Below the pieces are notes generated by a model that saw nothing but the letters and a program-made list of their open reading frames with translations, had not been told where the DNA came from and made no database searches. From assembly GCF_005871205.1 (NCBI RefSeq), contig NZ_SWKM01000011.1:682001-746000 (forward strand): a stretch of 64,000 bases of DNA, written 5' to 3'. Positions 35,067-47,339 of the stretch are shown here, piece after piece. The number at the start of each line of letters is the position of its first letter. The first letter of the stretch is position 1. The DNA is from Marinobacter alexandrii. GTDB taxonomy: Bacteria > Pseudomonadota > Gammaproteobacteria > Pseudomonadales > Oleiphilaceae. The translations under genes and the position numbers were made by a program.

Positions 35067-35608
35067 TACAGCATTCCCAGTTCGAGCTTGGCTTCGTCGG
35101 TCAGCATGTCATTGCTCCAGGGCGGATCGAAAGTAAGCTCCACCGTGACCTTGTCGACGTTGGGTACATGCTCGACCTTGGTCTGGACATCATCGCAGAT
35201 AACCGGACCCATGCCGCAGCCAGCGGCGGTGAGGGTCATCTTGATGAAGACATGGTTGCCTGCCTCGGTGCCGTTTTCAATCTTGCACTCGTAGATCAGC
35301 CCCAGGTTGACGACATCGACCGGGATCTCCGGGTCGTAGCAATTTTGAAGGGCTTCCCATACCTGGTTTTCGTTGATGGTGCCGTCTTCTGGCGTGTCGA
35401 AGCTGCTTTCCAGCGGTTTCTTACCCAGAGCGTCGGCGTTGTGACCTTCGATGCGGGCGAGGTTGCCGTTGACGGCGACGGTGAAGCTGCCACCCAGCGA
35501 CTGCGTGATGGTCACAAAGGTGTCCGACGGAATCATGATCTCGGTTCCGGCGGGAACAAGGCGGGCTTCCACCTCTCGTTTGGTCAGGACCACTTCCCGT
35601 TCTTGCAT
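35066..35608 (-). CDS. sufT: SufT, MIP18/DUF59-type Fe-S maturation factor
   Basis: 180 aa with an N-terminal extension typical of SufT (LVPAGTEIMIPSDTFVTITQSLGGSFTV) and a DUF59 domain (VWEALQNCYDPEIPVDVVNLGLIYE; MTLTAAGCGMGPVI; ELTFDPPWSNDMLTDEAKLELG). The GCGMGP stretch carries the conserved Cys. In Gram-positives SufT helps mature Fe-S proteins when demand is high. Confidence 0.92.
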   Translation of the reverse strand: MQEREVVLTKREVEARLVPAGTEIMIPSDTFVTITQSLGGSFTVAVNGNLARIEGHNADALGKKPLESSFDTPEDGTINENQVWEALQNCYDPEIPVDVVNLGLIYECKIENGTEAGNHVFIKMTLTAAGCGMGPVICDDVQTKVEHVPNVDKVTVELTFDPPWSNDMLTDEAKLELGML

Positions 35609-35666
35609 GCCCAGACTGGCCTCGCTGTTAACTATGTTGCGCCTGAAAAGGCCCGACTAAACCGGC

Positions 35667-36020
35667 TCAGGCAACGGTGAAACTTTCTCCGCAACCGCAC
35701 TCGGCAGTGGCGTTCGGATTGCGGAATTGGAACAGGGAGTTGACACCCTCGGTGACAAAATCGATCTCGATTCCGTTGACCAGGGGCAGGTGCTCCTCTT
35801 TCACAAACACATCGACGCCATCAATGTGAAACACCTTGTCATCGGTTGCCACTTCGTCGACCCACTGGGTCTCGTACTTGAAGCCGGAGCAACCGCTTTT
35901 CTTGATGGCTAGCCGAATGCCTTTGGCGTCCGGCTTTTTATCCAATTGTTTGCGCACGTGTTTAACCGCAGTCGGCGTCATGGTGACGGCGACGGTCGGG
36001 GTGAAGACTTCGGCTGTCAT
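35667..36020 (-). CDS. sufA: SufA, A-type Fe-S carrier
   Basis: 117-aa HesB/IscA-type carrier with the three cluster cysteines: KKSGCSGFKYE and the C-terminal ECGCGESF. Start at 36020 (MTAEVFTPTVAVTMT), where AGGTGG precedes the ATG; the longer upstream frame overlaps sufS. It passes assembled clusters from SufBCD to apo-proteins. Confidence 0.93.
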   Translation of the reverse strand: MTAEVFTPTVAVTMTPTAVKHVRKQLDKKPDAKGIRLAIKKSGCSGFKYETQWVDEVATDDKVFHIDGVDVFVKEEHLPLVNGIEIDFVTEGVNSLFQFRNPNATAECGCGESFTVA

Positions 36021-36033
36021 AATTCCACCTCCA

Positions 36034-37287
<1,254 letters not shown>

Positions 37288-37293
37288 AACCGG

Positions 37294-38580
37294 TTACGCC
37301 TCCTCGAAGGTCTGGTCGAAGAACTGGTTCAGCCGCGTTTGCGCGGTTTCGCGAACCACTGCTACCGGAATCTGTTCGACCAGCTCGTTGATAAAGGCCA
37401 TGGTCAGCAGGACATTGGCTTCGCGCCGGGCGATACCGCGGGATACCAGGTAGAACAGGGACGCTTCATCCAACTGCCCGATGGTGGCGCCGTGGGCGCA
37501 CTTAACGTCATCGGCATAGATTTCCAGTTCCGGCTTGGTATCTATCTCTGCACCGTTGGACAGCAACAAGTTCTTGTTGTTCATCTCCGCGTTGGACTTC
37601 TGGGCGTCCTGGTGGATATGAATCCGGCCGTTAAAGATCGCGTGGGACTGATCCGCCGCAATGTTGCGGTAGGTTTCCTCGCTGTTGCAGTGGGCCGCCA
37701 CGTGCTCAATGTTGGTGTGGTTGTCGTAGTGCTGCTTGCCCTGGGTGACGACCACGCCGTTCAATTTGCATTCTGCACCTTCGCCTTCCAGCCGGACCTG
37801 CAGGTCGTGCCGACGCAGCGGGCCGCCAAAGCCGACGCTGTGGCTCTCAAAGCGGGAGCTGCGCTGCTGGCGGACACCGGTGGCACCGATGTGCTGAACG
37901 TTCTCGCCTTCCATGTTCAGGCGAATGCTGGTGACGTTGGCGCCGTCGGCCAGGGTGAACTCGGAGACGGTGTTGACCATTACCGGCTCAGAACCACTGG
38001 AGATGTATTCCTCCACCAGAGTGATCTGGCTGTGCCGGCCGGCATCCACATAGATGCGCGGGAATGCCGAACCGCTGGCGTCGGCGGTCACTTCGTGCAC
38101 GATGAACAGCGGCTGGTCCAGAACGGCGTCCGGTGACAGCCGGATTAGCAGGCCGTCTTCGAAACGCGCCGAGTTCAGCCGGGCCATTTGCACGGCGTTG
38201 TTGTCCAGGGTGTTGTCCAGGCGATCGGCCAGGTCGGCAGCTTCTTCGTCACTGAGGTCGTCGAAGCTCTGGATGGTGATGCCATCCAGGTCCGGGTACT
38301 CGCTGGCTTCCGGGATCATGACCCCGTTCAGAAATGCCACCTTGTAGCCAGGCACCGCCAGGCTGCTGCCAGTCTTGCCCTCGGCGGGCAGGGCAATGGC
38401 CATGTCGTCGGTCAGTTTCAGGTACTTACTGGAATACTTCCAGTTTTCCGTTTTACGGGTTGGCAGTGGCATGTCGACCAGGGCCGTGCCCCGCTGCTTG
38501 CGCAGTGCCACCAGCGGCTCCGGCAGGGAGTGCCCGACCGGATGCAAAAACGCGCTGGAAAGAGTGGGTGCTGGTTTCAT
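37294..38580 (-). CDS. sufD: SufD, scaffold complex subunit
   Basis: 428-aa right-handed beta-helix protein, partner of SufB in the SufBC2D scaffold. Motifs LPTRKTENWKYSS near the N-terminus and the C-terminal KCAHGATIGQLDEASLFYLVSRGIARREA with the cluster-relevant His are present. Confidence 0.96.
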   Translation of the reverse strand: MKPAPTLSSAFLHPVGHSLPEPLVALRKQRGTALVDMPLPTRKTENWKYSSKYLKLTDDMAIALPAEGKTGSSLAVPGYKVAFLNGVMIPEASEYPDLDGITIQSFDDLSDEEAADLADRLDNTLDNNAVQMARLNSARFEDGLLIRLSPDAVLDQPLFIVHEVTADASGSAFPRIYVDAGRHSQITLVEEYISSGSEPVMVNTVSEFTLADGANVTSIRLNMEGENVQHIGATGVRQQRSSRFESHSVGFGGPLRRHDLQVRLEGEGAECKLNGVVVTQGKQHYDNHTNIEHVAAHCNSEETYRNIAADQSHAIFNGRIHIHQDAQKSNAEMNNKNLLLSNGAEIDTKPELEIYADDVKCAHGATIGQLDEASLFYLVSRGIARREANVLLTMAFINELVEQIPVAVVRETAQTRLNQFFDQTFEEA

Positions 38581-38592
38581 TCCGCGAGCTCC

Positions 38593-39366
38593 TTAGTTAG
38601 CTGAACTGTCGGCAGTTTCTTCATCCTTGATGCCGAGCCAGCCGTAGCCGCGTTCTTCCAGTTCCAGGGCCAGTTCACGGCCACCGGATTTAACGATCTT
38701 GCCGCCGGCCAGCACGTGCACGTAATCCGGCACAATGTGGTTCAGCAGACGCTGGTAGTGAGTCACCATCAGAATCGCACGGTCTTCGGCGCGAAGAGCA
38801 TTAACGCCGTTGGAAACGACCTGCAGGGCGTCGATGTCGAGACCGGAGTCAGTCTCGTCGAGAATCGCCAGCTTCGGCTGCAGCAGCAGCGCCTGCATGA
38901 TCTCATTGCGCTTCTTTTCACCGCCGGAGAAGCCTTCGTTCACACCGCGCTTAAGGAAGGCCGGATCAAGGTCGACCTGCTTGGAAACTTCCTTGGCCAG
39001 CTTCATGAATTCCGCTGCGTTCATTTCCGGCTCGCCGCGGTGGGCGCGCATGGCGTTCACGGCGGTGCGCAGGAACTGCAGGTTGCTGACGCCGGGGATT
39101 TCCACCGGGTACTGGAAGGCCAGGAAGATGCCTTCGCGGGCGCGCTCTTCGGTTTCCAGGTCCAGCAGGTTCTCGCCATTCAGGGTGATTTCACCGCTGG
39201 TGACCTCAAATGCTTCGTTGCCTGCCAGCACCTGAGACAGAGTGCTCTTGCCCGAGCCGTTCGGCCCCATGATGGCGTGAACTTCCCCGGCTTTGATCTC
39301 CAGGTTAATGCCTTTGAGGATTTCCTTGTCCTCAACGGATGCGTGCAGGTTTTTGATGCTCAGCAT
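38593..39366 (-). CDS. sufC: SufC, ATPase of the SUF scaffold
   Basis: 257-aa ABC-type ATPase without a membrane partner. Walker [11 protein letters not shown], signature FSGGEKKRNEI, Walker B AILDETDSGLD, and the H-loop MVTHYQRLL. Confidence 0.97.
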   Translation of the reverse strand: MLSIKNLHASVEDKEILKGINLEIKAGEVHAIMGPNGSGKSTLSQVLAGNEAFEVTSGEITLNGENLLDLETEERAREGIFLAFQYPVEIPGVSNLQFLRTAVNAMRAHRGEPEMNAAEFMKLAKEVSKQVDLDPAFLKRGVNEGFSGGEKKRNEIMQALLLQPKLAILDETDSGLDIDALQVVSNGVNALRAEDRAILMVTHYQRLLNHIVPDYVHVLAGGKIVKSGGRELALELEERGYGWLGIKDEETADSSAN

Positions 39367-39432
39367 TTGTGGAGTTCTCTCTTCGTTAATCTGTATGAAT
39401 TCGTTTGAACGTGTCCCGATCTGGCGCTGCCG

Positions 39433-40881
<1,449 letters not shown>

Positions 40882-41348
40882 GGTGGTCGCTCCGTATTCT
40901 CTCATCGCGGGCGTCTGCGCCCTTGGTGTGCCGGCGACCCGAGATGTCCCGGCGCCGGTCGTATGTCATCAGTTTGGGTGTTGCAGTGGTCGCTCGTTCC
41001 TTGAATACGCCCTGCAATCGTTTTTTGGATGACGGGTCGTGAAGGCCGGCTGTTGAAAAATCAGTAGAAAAACCGGCAAAACCCGTTGCTTCTGGCGAGC
41101 GATTATACAATACCAGAGTAAAATAGTCAGGTATTAAAATGATTGAGTCGCGATTATACCGTAATTGGGGTGGTGGGCACCAAGGCATGGCTTTGCAGGT
41201 GTTAGGGAAGTGCGGTGCAATGAGTTTGACACAGTCGGTGCCTAACCTCAGGGCATGGCTAAAAGGTCTAATTGATTCCATTCGGCGAACGCGTGTACGC
41301 TGACTGGTGTGGTCCTTTGACCCCGTAGGATACTAGGAGGAAATGTCC
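40882..41348. promoter_or_regulatory. suf leader and promoter region
   Basis: 467 bp without a convincing gene. It holds the sufB leader (about 214 nt), the IscR-like promoter at 41102-41134, and the leader of the divergent AraC-type gene with its AGGAGG at 41335-41340. The frame open across 40808-41281 on the minus strand has no supporting features. Confidence 0.6.
41102..41134 (-). promoter_or_regulatory. Sigma70 promoter of sufB with embedded IscR type 1 site
   Basis: On the minus strand CTGACT (-35), a 17-bp spacer and TATAAT (-10, 41107-41102) form a near-consensus promoter starting near 41095. The 25-bp stretch 41134-41110 starts ATACCTGACT and ends CTCTGGTAT; it matches the E. coli IscR type 1 motif at 23 of 25 positions by my alignment, mismatching at two positions in the right half. 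The site covers the -35 and spacer, so bound holo-IscR would repress. Confidence 0.7.
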
Positions 41349-41705
41349 ATGGCGTCAGAATTTCTGAGCCAGGAGGGAGTGCGCGTCACTCTGAGTGCCC
41401 GTGTGAGTCTGCTGATCAGCACCCAGCTTGCCCGTGGCAAGGTTGGTGTCGAGGCAGTGGCATCCCAACTGCACATGAGCCGCTACACCCTGCACAAGAA
41501 GTTAAAGCGGGAAGGGTTGACCTTCGCGCACCTGCTGGAAGATGTCCGGCGTACCCAGGCATTGAATTACATGCAGGACAAAACCAAGCCGCTGGTCGAG
41601 ATTGCTGAGCAGCTTGGCTTTTCTGAGCTGAGTGCATTCAGCCGGGCCTTCAAGCGCTGGATGGGCACTTCACCGGCTGAATACCGCTCGGTCAGATTTT
41701 CCTGA
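41349..41705 (+). CDS. Stand-alone AraC/XylS-type DNA-binding domain
   Basis: 118-aa protein consisting almost only of the double helix-turn-helix: VEAVASQLHMSRYTLHKKLKREG (HTH1) and PLVEIAEQLGFSELSAFSRAFKRWMGTSPAEYR (HTH2). No sensory domain, like MarA/SoxS-size regulators. ATG 41349 is eight bases after AGGAGG; ATG 41343 would be only two bases away. It could be a small global regulator or a trimmed OruR/ArgR-type protein. It is divergent from suf and convergent with fabB, four bases between stops. Confidence 0.85.
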   Translation: MASEFLSQEGVRVTLSARVSLLISTQLARGKVGVEAVASQLHMSRYTLHKKLKREGLTFAHLLEDVRRTQALNYMQDKTKPLVEIAEQLGFSELSAFSRAFKRWMGTSPAEYRSVRFS

Positions 41706-41708
41706 AGG

Positions 41709-42920
41709 TCACACCTTCTTGAAAATCAACGTGGCGTTGGTGCCACCAAAGCCGAAGCTGTTACTCATTACCAGGTCCAGATTCTGGTTGTCCATCCGCT
41801 CCCGCACAATCGGATAACCCTCAGCACCTTCATCCAGGTTCTGGATGTTGGCAGACGGTGCGATGAAGCCTTCGCGCTGCATGATCAGACTGTAAATCGC
41901 CTCATGCACGCCAGCAGCACCCAGCGCGTGACCGCACAGGGGCTTGGTTGAACTCAGCGGCGGAATCTTGTCGCCGAAGGTTTCTTTCAGGGCCTTGAGC
42001 TCGGTGACATCACCGGCTGGTGTGCTGGTGCCGTGTGTGTTGATGTAGCTGATCTCGCCGTCAACACTCTTCATGGCTTGCTGCATGCAGCGAATAGCAC
42101 CTTCGCCGCTGGGGGCAACCATGTCGGCGCCGTCTGAAGTTGCACCAAAGCCGACCAGCTCACCCAGAATGGTGGCGCCACGGGCTTCTGCGTGTTCCAG
42201 GGCTTCCAGAACCAGGGTGCCGCCGCCGCCGGAAATGACAAAACCGTCGCGATCTGCGTCATAGGTACGAGACGCCAGTTCCGGGGTGTCGTTGTACTTG
42301 GTGGACAGCGCGCCCATGGCATCAAACAGCAGGCTGAGGCTCCAGTGAATGTCCTCACCACCGCCGGCCAGCATGATGTCCTGGCGACCCAGGGCGATCA
42401 GGTCTGCGGCATGGCCGATAGCGTGCGCGCTGGTGGCGCAGGCTGAGGTGATGCCGTAGTTAACGCCGGTGATGCCGAAGGCAGTGGAGATCGAGGCGTT
42501 AATGGAACTGCCCATGGTGCGCGGAACCCGATACGGGCCGACCCGGCGAATGCCTTTATCGCGATGAGTGTCGATGGCGTCCAGCAGTTCCACCGTCGAG
42601 GCTCCACCGGTACCGAAAATAGCACCGGTGGTGTTGGCCTTGATCTGCTCTTCGCTCAGGCCGGCCTGCTCGATGGCTTCACGGGTGGCCAGGTAGGTAT
42701 AACCGGAGGCCGGGCACATGAATCGAAAGAGTTTTCGATCGATTAGCTCAGCCAGGTTCAGGTTGATCTGGCCACACACGTGGCTGCGCAGGCCCTTGTC
42801 CCGAGCTTCTTCACTGAACCCGATGCCCGGGCGGGAATCCCGCAGGGATTGGGTGACTTCTTTCTGATTGGTGCCAAGGCTGGAGACAATCCCCATGCCG
42901 GTGATAACAACACGACGCAT
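41709..42920 (-). CDS. fabB: FabB, beta-ketoacyl-ACP synthase I
   Basis: 403-aa condensing enzyme required for unsaturated fatty acid elongation. Catalytic Cys in [16 protein letters not shown], two His in [11 protein letters not shown] and [12 protein letters not shown]. Starts [16 protein letters not shown]. Eleven bases behind fabA. Confidence 0.95.
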   Translation of the reverse strand: MRRVVITGMGIVSSLGTNQKEVTQSLRDSRPGIGFSEEARDKGLRSHVCGQINLNLAELIDRKLFRFMCPASGYTYLATREAIEQAGLSEEQIKANTTGAIFGTGGASTVELLDAIDTHRDKGIRRVGPYRVPRTMGSSINASISTAFGITGVNYGITSACATSAHAIGHAADLIALGRQDIMLAGGGEDIHWSLSLLFDAMGALSTKYNDTPELASRTYDADRDGFVISGGGGTLVLEALEHAEARGATILGELVGFGATSDGADMVAPSGEGAIRCMQQAMKSVDGEISYINTHGTSTPAGDVTELKALKETFGDKIPPLSSTKPLCGHALGAAGVHEAIYSLIMQREGFIAPSANIQNLDEGAEGYPIVRERMDNQNLDLVMSNSFGFGGTNATLIFKKV

Positions 42921-42931
42921 CTTGTTAACTC

Positions 42932-43441
42932 CTAAAAATCATCGGTGGAAGAGAACATGCCAACCCGAAGGTCTTTGGCGGTGTAGATCTCTCTTCCGTC
43001 CACTTCCATGCTGCCATCTGCGATGGCCATGGTGAGCTTGCGATTGATCAGTCTTTTGATATCGAGGCGATAGGTGACTTTCTTGGCCGTCGGGAGTACC
43101 TGGCCGGTGAATTTCACCTCACCTGCACCCAACGCCCGGCCTTTGCCTTCGCCGCCATTCCACGCCAGTAGGAACCCAACCAGCTGCCACATGGCATCCA
43201 GCCCCAGGCAACCGGGCATGACCGGATCATCGACAAAGTGAACTTTGAAGAACCACAGGTCCGGATTGATGTCGAGCTCAGCGACCAGGCTGCCCTTACC
43301 ATACGCGCCATCGTCGAGAGCAATGTGAGTAATGCGGTCGACCATCAGCATTTCGTCGATGGGCAGGCGCATGGAGCCCGGGAAAAGCTTGCCATGCCCG
43401 CATTTGATCAGGTCTTCTTTATCAAAATGATCAGGGTTCAT
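42932..43441 (-). CDS. fabA: FabA, 3-hydroxydecanoyl-ACP dehydratase/isomerase
   Basis: 169-aa hot-dog enzyme that introduces the double bond for unsaturated fatty acids. Active-site His in [22 protein letters not shown] (with Asp84-equivalent in LGLDAM). ATG 43441 ([12 protein letters not shown]); the upstream frame extension is weak. Operon with fabB. Confidence 0.96.
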   Translation of the reverse strand: MNPDHFDKEDLIKCGHGKLFPGSMRLPIDEMLMVDRITHIALDDGAYGKGSLVAELDINPDLWFFKVHFVDDPVMPGCLGLDAMWQLVGFLLAWNGGEGKGRALGAGEVKFTGQVLPTAKKVTYRLDIKRLINRKLTMAIADGSMEVDGREIYTAKDLRVGMFSSTDDF

Positions 43442-43512
43442 AGTGCCAGTGTCTCTGTTACAGAATGATTTACTAATACTGTAGCGCGTATCTGGCAATG
43501 AGCTATTGACCT

Positions 43513-44313
43513 TTAGTTGATGATTGCCGGTGTTGTGCTCACAGATGTGGACGCACCCGAACAGAATGGGCGCCCGTCATTCCCGACTCTTACCGTGGTG
43601 CTCACTCGGAATACCGCGTTAATTAATGTCTCGGTAATGACCTGTTGGGGGCTGCCGATGGCCTTTAGTTGGCCGTCGGCCAGGACAGCTATCCGGTCTG
43701 CGAACTGAGCGGCCTGGTTGAGATCGTGGAGCGACATCACCACGCTGATGCCGTGGCGCCGGTCCAATGAGGACAATAATTCGAGTACCTCTAACTGGTA
43801 GCCCCAGTCCAAAAAAGTAGTGGGCTCATCGAGGAGGAGGATCTGGGTGCCTTGTGCCAGTGCCATTGCGATCCATGCGCGCTGCTGCTGGCCTCCTGAC
43901 AGCGATTGTACCGGTCGCTCAGCCAGCTCCAGAACGCCTGTCATAGTCATGGCTTCAGTCGTCGCCTCGTCATCGGCGGTGCTGTTCCCCTGCCACCACT
44001 TTCGATGGGGAAAGCGTCCTAATGCCACCAGATCCCTTACCTTTATGCCCTCTGGCACGATGGGTTTTTGCGGCAGCGTGGCGAGCCGAAGCGCCAATTG
44101 TCGTCGGTTCCAGTCAGTCACTGGCCGTCCGTCCAGGAAGGTTTGACCAGACTGGGGAGGCAGTAAGCCTGCGAAACTCTTTAGCAAAGTGCTTTTTCCG
44201 GAGCCGTTGGGTCCAAGCAGGCAGGTAATCCCGCCCTCGGGAATAGCCAGCGAGATATCTTGCACCACGGGCTTGTCACCGTAGGAAAGGAAGAGGTTCT
44301 CAGTTCGTAGCAT
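43513..44313 (-). CDS. pvuE: Ferric-vibrioferrin ABC transporter ATPase
   Basis: 266-aa FecE/FepC-type ATPase. Walker [10 protein letters not shown], signature [10 protein letters not shown], Walker [14 protein letters not shown]-loop [10 protein letters not shown]. Last gene of the pvuABCDE set. Gene order rather than sequence alone assigns vibrioferrin as substrate. Confidence 0.88.
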   Translation of the reverse strand: MLRTENLFLSYGDKPVVQDISLAIPEGGITCLLGPNGSGKSTLLKSFAGLLPPQSGQTFLDGRPVTDWNRRQLALRLATLPQKPIVPEGIKVRDLVALGRFPHRKWWQGNSTADDEATTEAMTMTGVLELAERPVQSLSGGQQQRAWIAMALAQGTQILLLDEPTTFLDWGYQLEVLELLSSLDRRHGISVVMSLHDLNQAAQFADRIAVLADGQLKAIGSPQQVITETLINAVFRVSTTVRVGNDGRPFCSGASTSVSTTPAIIN

Positions 44314-44327
44314 GGCGTTTTCTGGTC

Positions 44328-45404
44328 TCAGGGTTGACGCGATAACAGATAAAGAAAAAATGGAACGCCGAGAATAGCGGATACCACACCCACGGGCACT
44401 TCATACGGGGCAAACAGCGTTCTGCCAATCACGTCGGCTAAAACGGCCAGAGTGGCTCCGAGTAACACACAAAGCGTCATCTGCAGTGGGAAGTTGGTCC
44501 CTGCCAACTGGCGACTGATGTGGGGGATCAGCAGGCCAATAAAACCAACGGGGCCGACAATGCCGACCGCGCTTGCCGCCAACAGAGTAGCGATCAACAG
44601 CGCAAACCCGCGCCAGCGATTGAGGTGCAGGCCCATTGAGCGTGCTTGCTGATCCTCAAGCTGCATGACCTTGAGAGGGCGAAGCAGTATGGCGATGCCG
44701 ACCAGTCCGGCAAGTGTCCAGGGCAATAGGGTATGGAGGTGGTGCCACTGAACACCATAGAGAGAGCCTGCCAGCCACTGGGCAACAAGCTCCGTATGGG
44801 CGTGACCCCAAAAAGCCAGGGCGCCGGTGGTCAAGGCGTGCAGCATACCTGCGATCACAGCGCCGGTCAGGGTCATTTTGACCGGCGACAGATTGCCGTG
44901 GCGCAGGCCGAGAACGTACACCGCGGCCGCCGTCACAAGCCCGCCAGCCATGGCGAATACCGGCAGATACTGCAGTGCAAAAGAGGTGTTGCTGTACGGG
45001 TTGTCGCTGGATACCAGCCAGTCGCCGAGAATAAACGCTATAACAGCAACGAGACTGGCTCCAGCTGAAATGCCCAAAATACCGGGTTCTGCCAGGGGGT
45101 TGCGACTCAACAATTGCAGTAGCCAGCCTGACAGCGCAAAGTGAACTCCGATCAGCGCGCCGGTCAGGGTTCGGGGTAGCCTGACTTCGAGCACCACCCG
45201 TTGTACGTGTTGAGAACCCTCGCCGGCCAGCCCCTGCCATATCTGGGGCCACGTCAGGTTAACGGCGCCCGACTGAATCCCACCGAGCAACACAAGCGCG
45301 AGGCATAGAGCGCCCGCGATCACCAGCTTCGCGACCGGGGTGAGGCCTGAAACGGAAAGTCGATGGTAACCTTGCCGGGAGTAGGGTGGTGCCGGCTGTG
45401 TCAT
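44328..45404 (-). CDS. pvuD: Ferric-vibrioferrin permease, second subunit
   Basis: 358-aa FecCD-family permease with about nine membrane segments. Typical motifs: VRLPRTLTGALIGVHFALSGWLLQ, NPLAEPGILGISAGAS, GFIGLLIPHISRQLAG. ATG 45404 has GGAG eight bases upstream and follows the pvuC stop by one base. Confidence 0.87.
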   Translation of the reverse strand: MTQPAPPYSRQGYHRLSVSGLTPVAKLVIAGALCLALVLLGGIQSGAVNLTWPQIWQGLAGEGSQHVQRVVLEVRLPRTLTGALIGVHFALSGWLLQLLSRNPLAEPGILGISAGASLVAVIAFILGDWLVSSDNPYSNTSFALQYLPVFAMAGGLVTAAAVYVLGLRHGNLSPVKMTLTGAVIAGMLHALTTGALAFWGHAHTELVAQWLAGSLYGVQWHHLHTLLPWTLAGLVGIAILLRPLKVMQLEDQQARSMGLHLNRWRGFALLIATLLAASAVGIVGPVGFIGLLIPHISRQLAGTNFPLQMTLCVLLGATLAVLADVIGRTLFAPYEVPVGVVSAILGVPFFLYLLSRQP

Positions 45405-45405
45405 T

Positions 45406-46410
45406 TCAGATGCTCCGGGGTGTGGCATGGCCATTAAGCAGATAGATCAGCCAGGGCGCTCCGATGAGGGCGGTTAGCATGCCAACTGGCAACTCCTGCG
45501 GAAATGCCAGTTGTCGCGCAAGTACGTCCGCCGCTAGCAGTAGCAGGCCCCCGAGCAGTGCGCTCATTGGCAGCCAATGCTGGGGCTGGTCGCCGAGTAT
45601 GCGTTTGGCAATGTGGGGTGCCACCAGACCAATAAAGACAATTGGACCGGTGAAGGCTACCAGTGCGGCGGTCAGCAACAGCGCCAGGACCAGGAAAATC
45701 GCCCGCCAACGCCCGACGGACAGGCCCATGGCGAGTGCCAGATCGTCATCCAGTTGCAGTAGGCGATAAGGTCGGTGCATGACCAGTACCGCGGCAAGCG
45801 GGATCAGCAGCCACGGGAGTACCATTTGCAACTGTTGCCAGCCTCTTCCCATCAGGCTGCCTGCGAGCCAGTAAAAAAGTTCCGCCGCCTCTGATCCGGA
45901 CATCAGAAGGATCGCGGTGGTCAGCGCGGTGGCCATTGAGGTTACGGCAATACCTGCGAGGACAACCCGTTCGGGTTGGAGTTTTCGCCGGCCGGAGATG
46001 GCAAACGTCAGGGCTCCTCCGATCAGGCCGCCGGCCAGCGCGGCCATGGGAAGCCACAGGGCATTTGGGGTGCCGAAGGTGCGGAGTGAGACCGTTGCCA
46101 GGGCGGCGGAGGCAATGACACCCGTCAGCCCTGGTGAGGCCAACTGGTTCCGGGTAACGCCCTGCATAACCGCGCCGGCAACGCCGAGTGATGCTCCACC
46201 GATAAGTCCGAGCAGGTTGCGGGGAAGGCGTAACTCCATCACGCTGATTTTTGTGAGCAGGTCGCCGTTGCCCTCGAAGATGGTTATCAGGTTGCTGGGT
46301 GACACCCAGTGGGAACCTGCCATCAGGCCCAGAACAAACAGCACCCCCAGAGCCAGAGAAACGAATCCGTAAACTGCCCATGGGCGGGGAGGAGACAGCG
46401 CCTCGGTCAT
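45406..46410 (-). CDS. pvuC: Ferric-vibrioferrin permease, first subunit
   Basis: 334-aa FecCD-family permease: MELRLPRNLLGLIGGASLGVAGAVMQGVTRNQLASPGLTG, GAIVFIGLVAPHIAKRI-type C-terminal motif, and PVGMLTALIGAPWLIYLL. Start overlaps the pvuB stop by four bases (ATGA). Confidence 0.88.
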   Translation of the reverse strand: MTEALSPPRPWAVYGFVSLALGVLFVLGLMAGSHWVSPSNLITIFEGNGDLLTKISVMELRLPRNLLGLIGGASLGVAGAVMQGVTRNQLASPGLTGVIASAALATVSLRTFGTPNALWLPMAALAGGLIGGALTFAISGRRKLQPERVVLAGIAVTSMATALTTAILLMSGSEAAELFYWLAGSLMGRGWQQLQMVLPWLLIPLAAVLVMHRPYRLLQLDDDLALAMGLSVGRWRAIFLVLALLLTAALVAFTGPIVFIGLVAPHIAKRILGDQPQHWLPMSALLGGLLLLAADVLARQLAFPQELPVGMLTALIGAPWLIYLLNGHATPRSI

Positions 46411-47339
46411 TCTGTTGACTCTGCTGGTGTTCCGGTGAGCAAAAGACGTTGAATATCGTCAAGGATCAGCTCTCTGGCTTTGGGGCCGGCGCCTTCCTTC
46501 CAATAGTGGGGAACCTCATAAACGTTGTCGTTGCGCACGGCCGTAAGATACGGCCAGATCGGATTCAATGTGAAGGCGCGCTGACGGCTGGTGGGCAATA
46601 GGAGGATGATGTCGGGATCGAACCCCAATAATGCCTCAAGACTGATTCTGTAGCCCAGCGGAATACCACTGGCTGGATTGGGAGGCGCCCCTCCTACATT
46701 GTCAAAGTTCAGTTGCTCCAGCATTGCTGTCGGCAGGAAGTGATCGTAATAGAGAAACGGTGTCTCGCTGCCGCTCGTCAAAAGCGCGACTGTTGGTTCG
46801 GTCTTATTCGAGTTGAGCTCTGCGAGTTCCTGTACTCGGGCAAGAAAACTCTGGTTGAGTTCAGAGGCTTCCTCAGCGGCTCCGAGTGCCTGCCCTGCCA
46901 GGCTGACCGCCCGAAGGCTGTCGTCAACTGTGATCAGGTCCAGGGCCAGTAGGGGGGCGATGGTGGAAATCTGGTCACCGTCCTTCTCGGTGTAGCGGCG
47001 AATGCCGATGACCAGATCCGGACGGACTGATGACAGTACTTCCAGGTTTGGCTGGTGACGAGGCCCGAGGCCAGCGACACCGACCAGCTGAGACGCGAGG
47101 TAGTCGGGTACCCCCTCGATCCCATAGTCGGTGACTGCAACGGGTGTCCGCCCAAGCGCCAAGGCAACGTCGGCTCCAAACGTTGAAATGGCGGCAGGAC
47201 GAACGGCTGGAGCAGACAACCGCAGGGTATCCCCGCGGTCATCCGTTAGCCGGATATCGCTCTCGGCGGACAGCCCAGGCACTGGCGATAACAGGGCAAC
47301 GATCAATATTCTGTTGATCTGTTGGCGTAAACTGATCAT
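46407..47339 (-). CDS. pvuB: Periplasmic ferric-siderophore-binding protein
   Basis: 310-aa class III binding protein: signal peptide (RILIVALLSPVPGLSA), N-lobe with AISTFGADVALALGRTPVAV, the long connecting helix, and C-lobe ending VPHYWKEGAGPKARELILDDI. Not a lipoprotein. Start overlaps the pvuA stop by one base (TGATG). Confidence 0.88.
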   Translation of the reverse strand: MISLRQQINRILIVALLSPVPGLSAESDIRLTDDRGDTLRLSAPAVRPAAISTFGADVALALGRTPVAVTDYGIEGVPDYLASQLVGVAGLGPRHQPNLEVLSSVRPDLVIGIRRYTEKDGDQISTIAPLLALDLITVDDSLRAVSLAGQALGAAEEASELNQSFLARVQELAELNSNKTEPTVALLTSGSETPFLYYDHFLPTAMLEQLNFDNVGGAPPNPASGIPLGYRISLEALLGFDPDIILLLPTSRQRAFTLNPIWPYLTAVRNDNVYEVPHYWKEGAGPKARELILDDIQRLLLTGTPAESTE

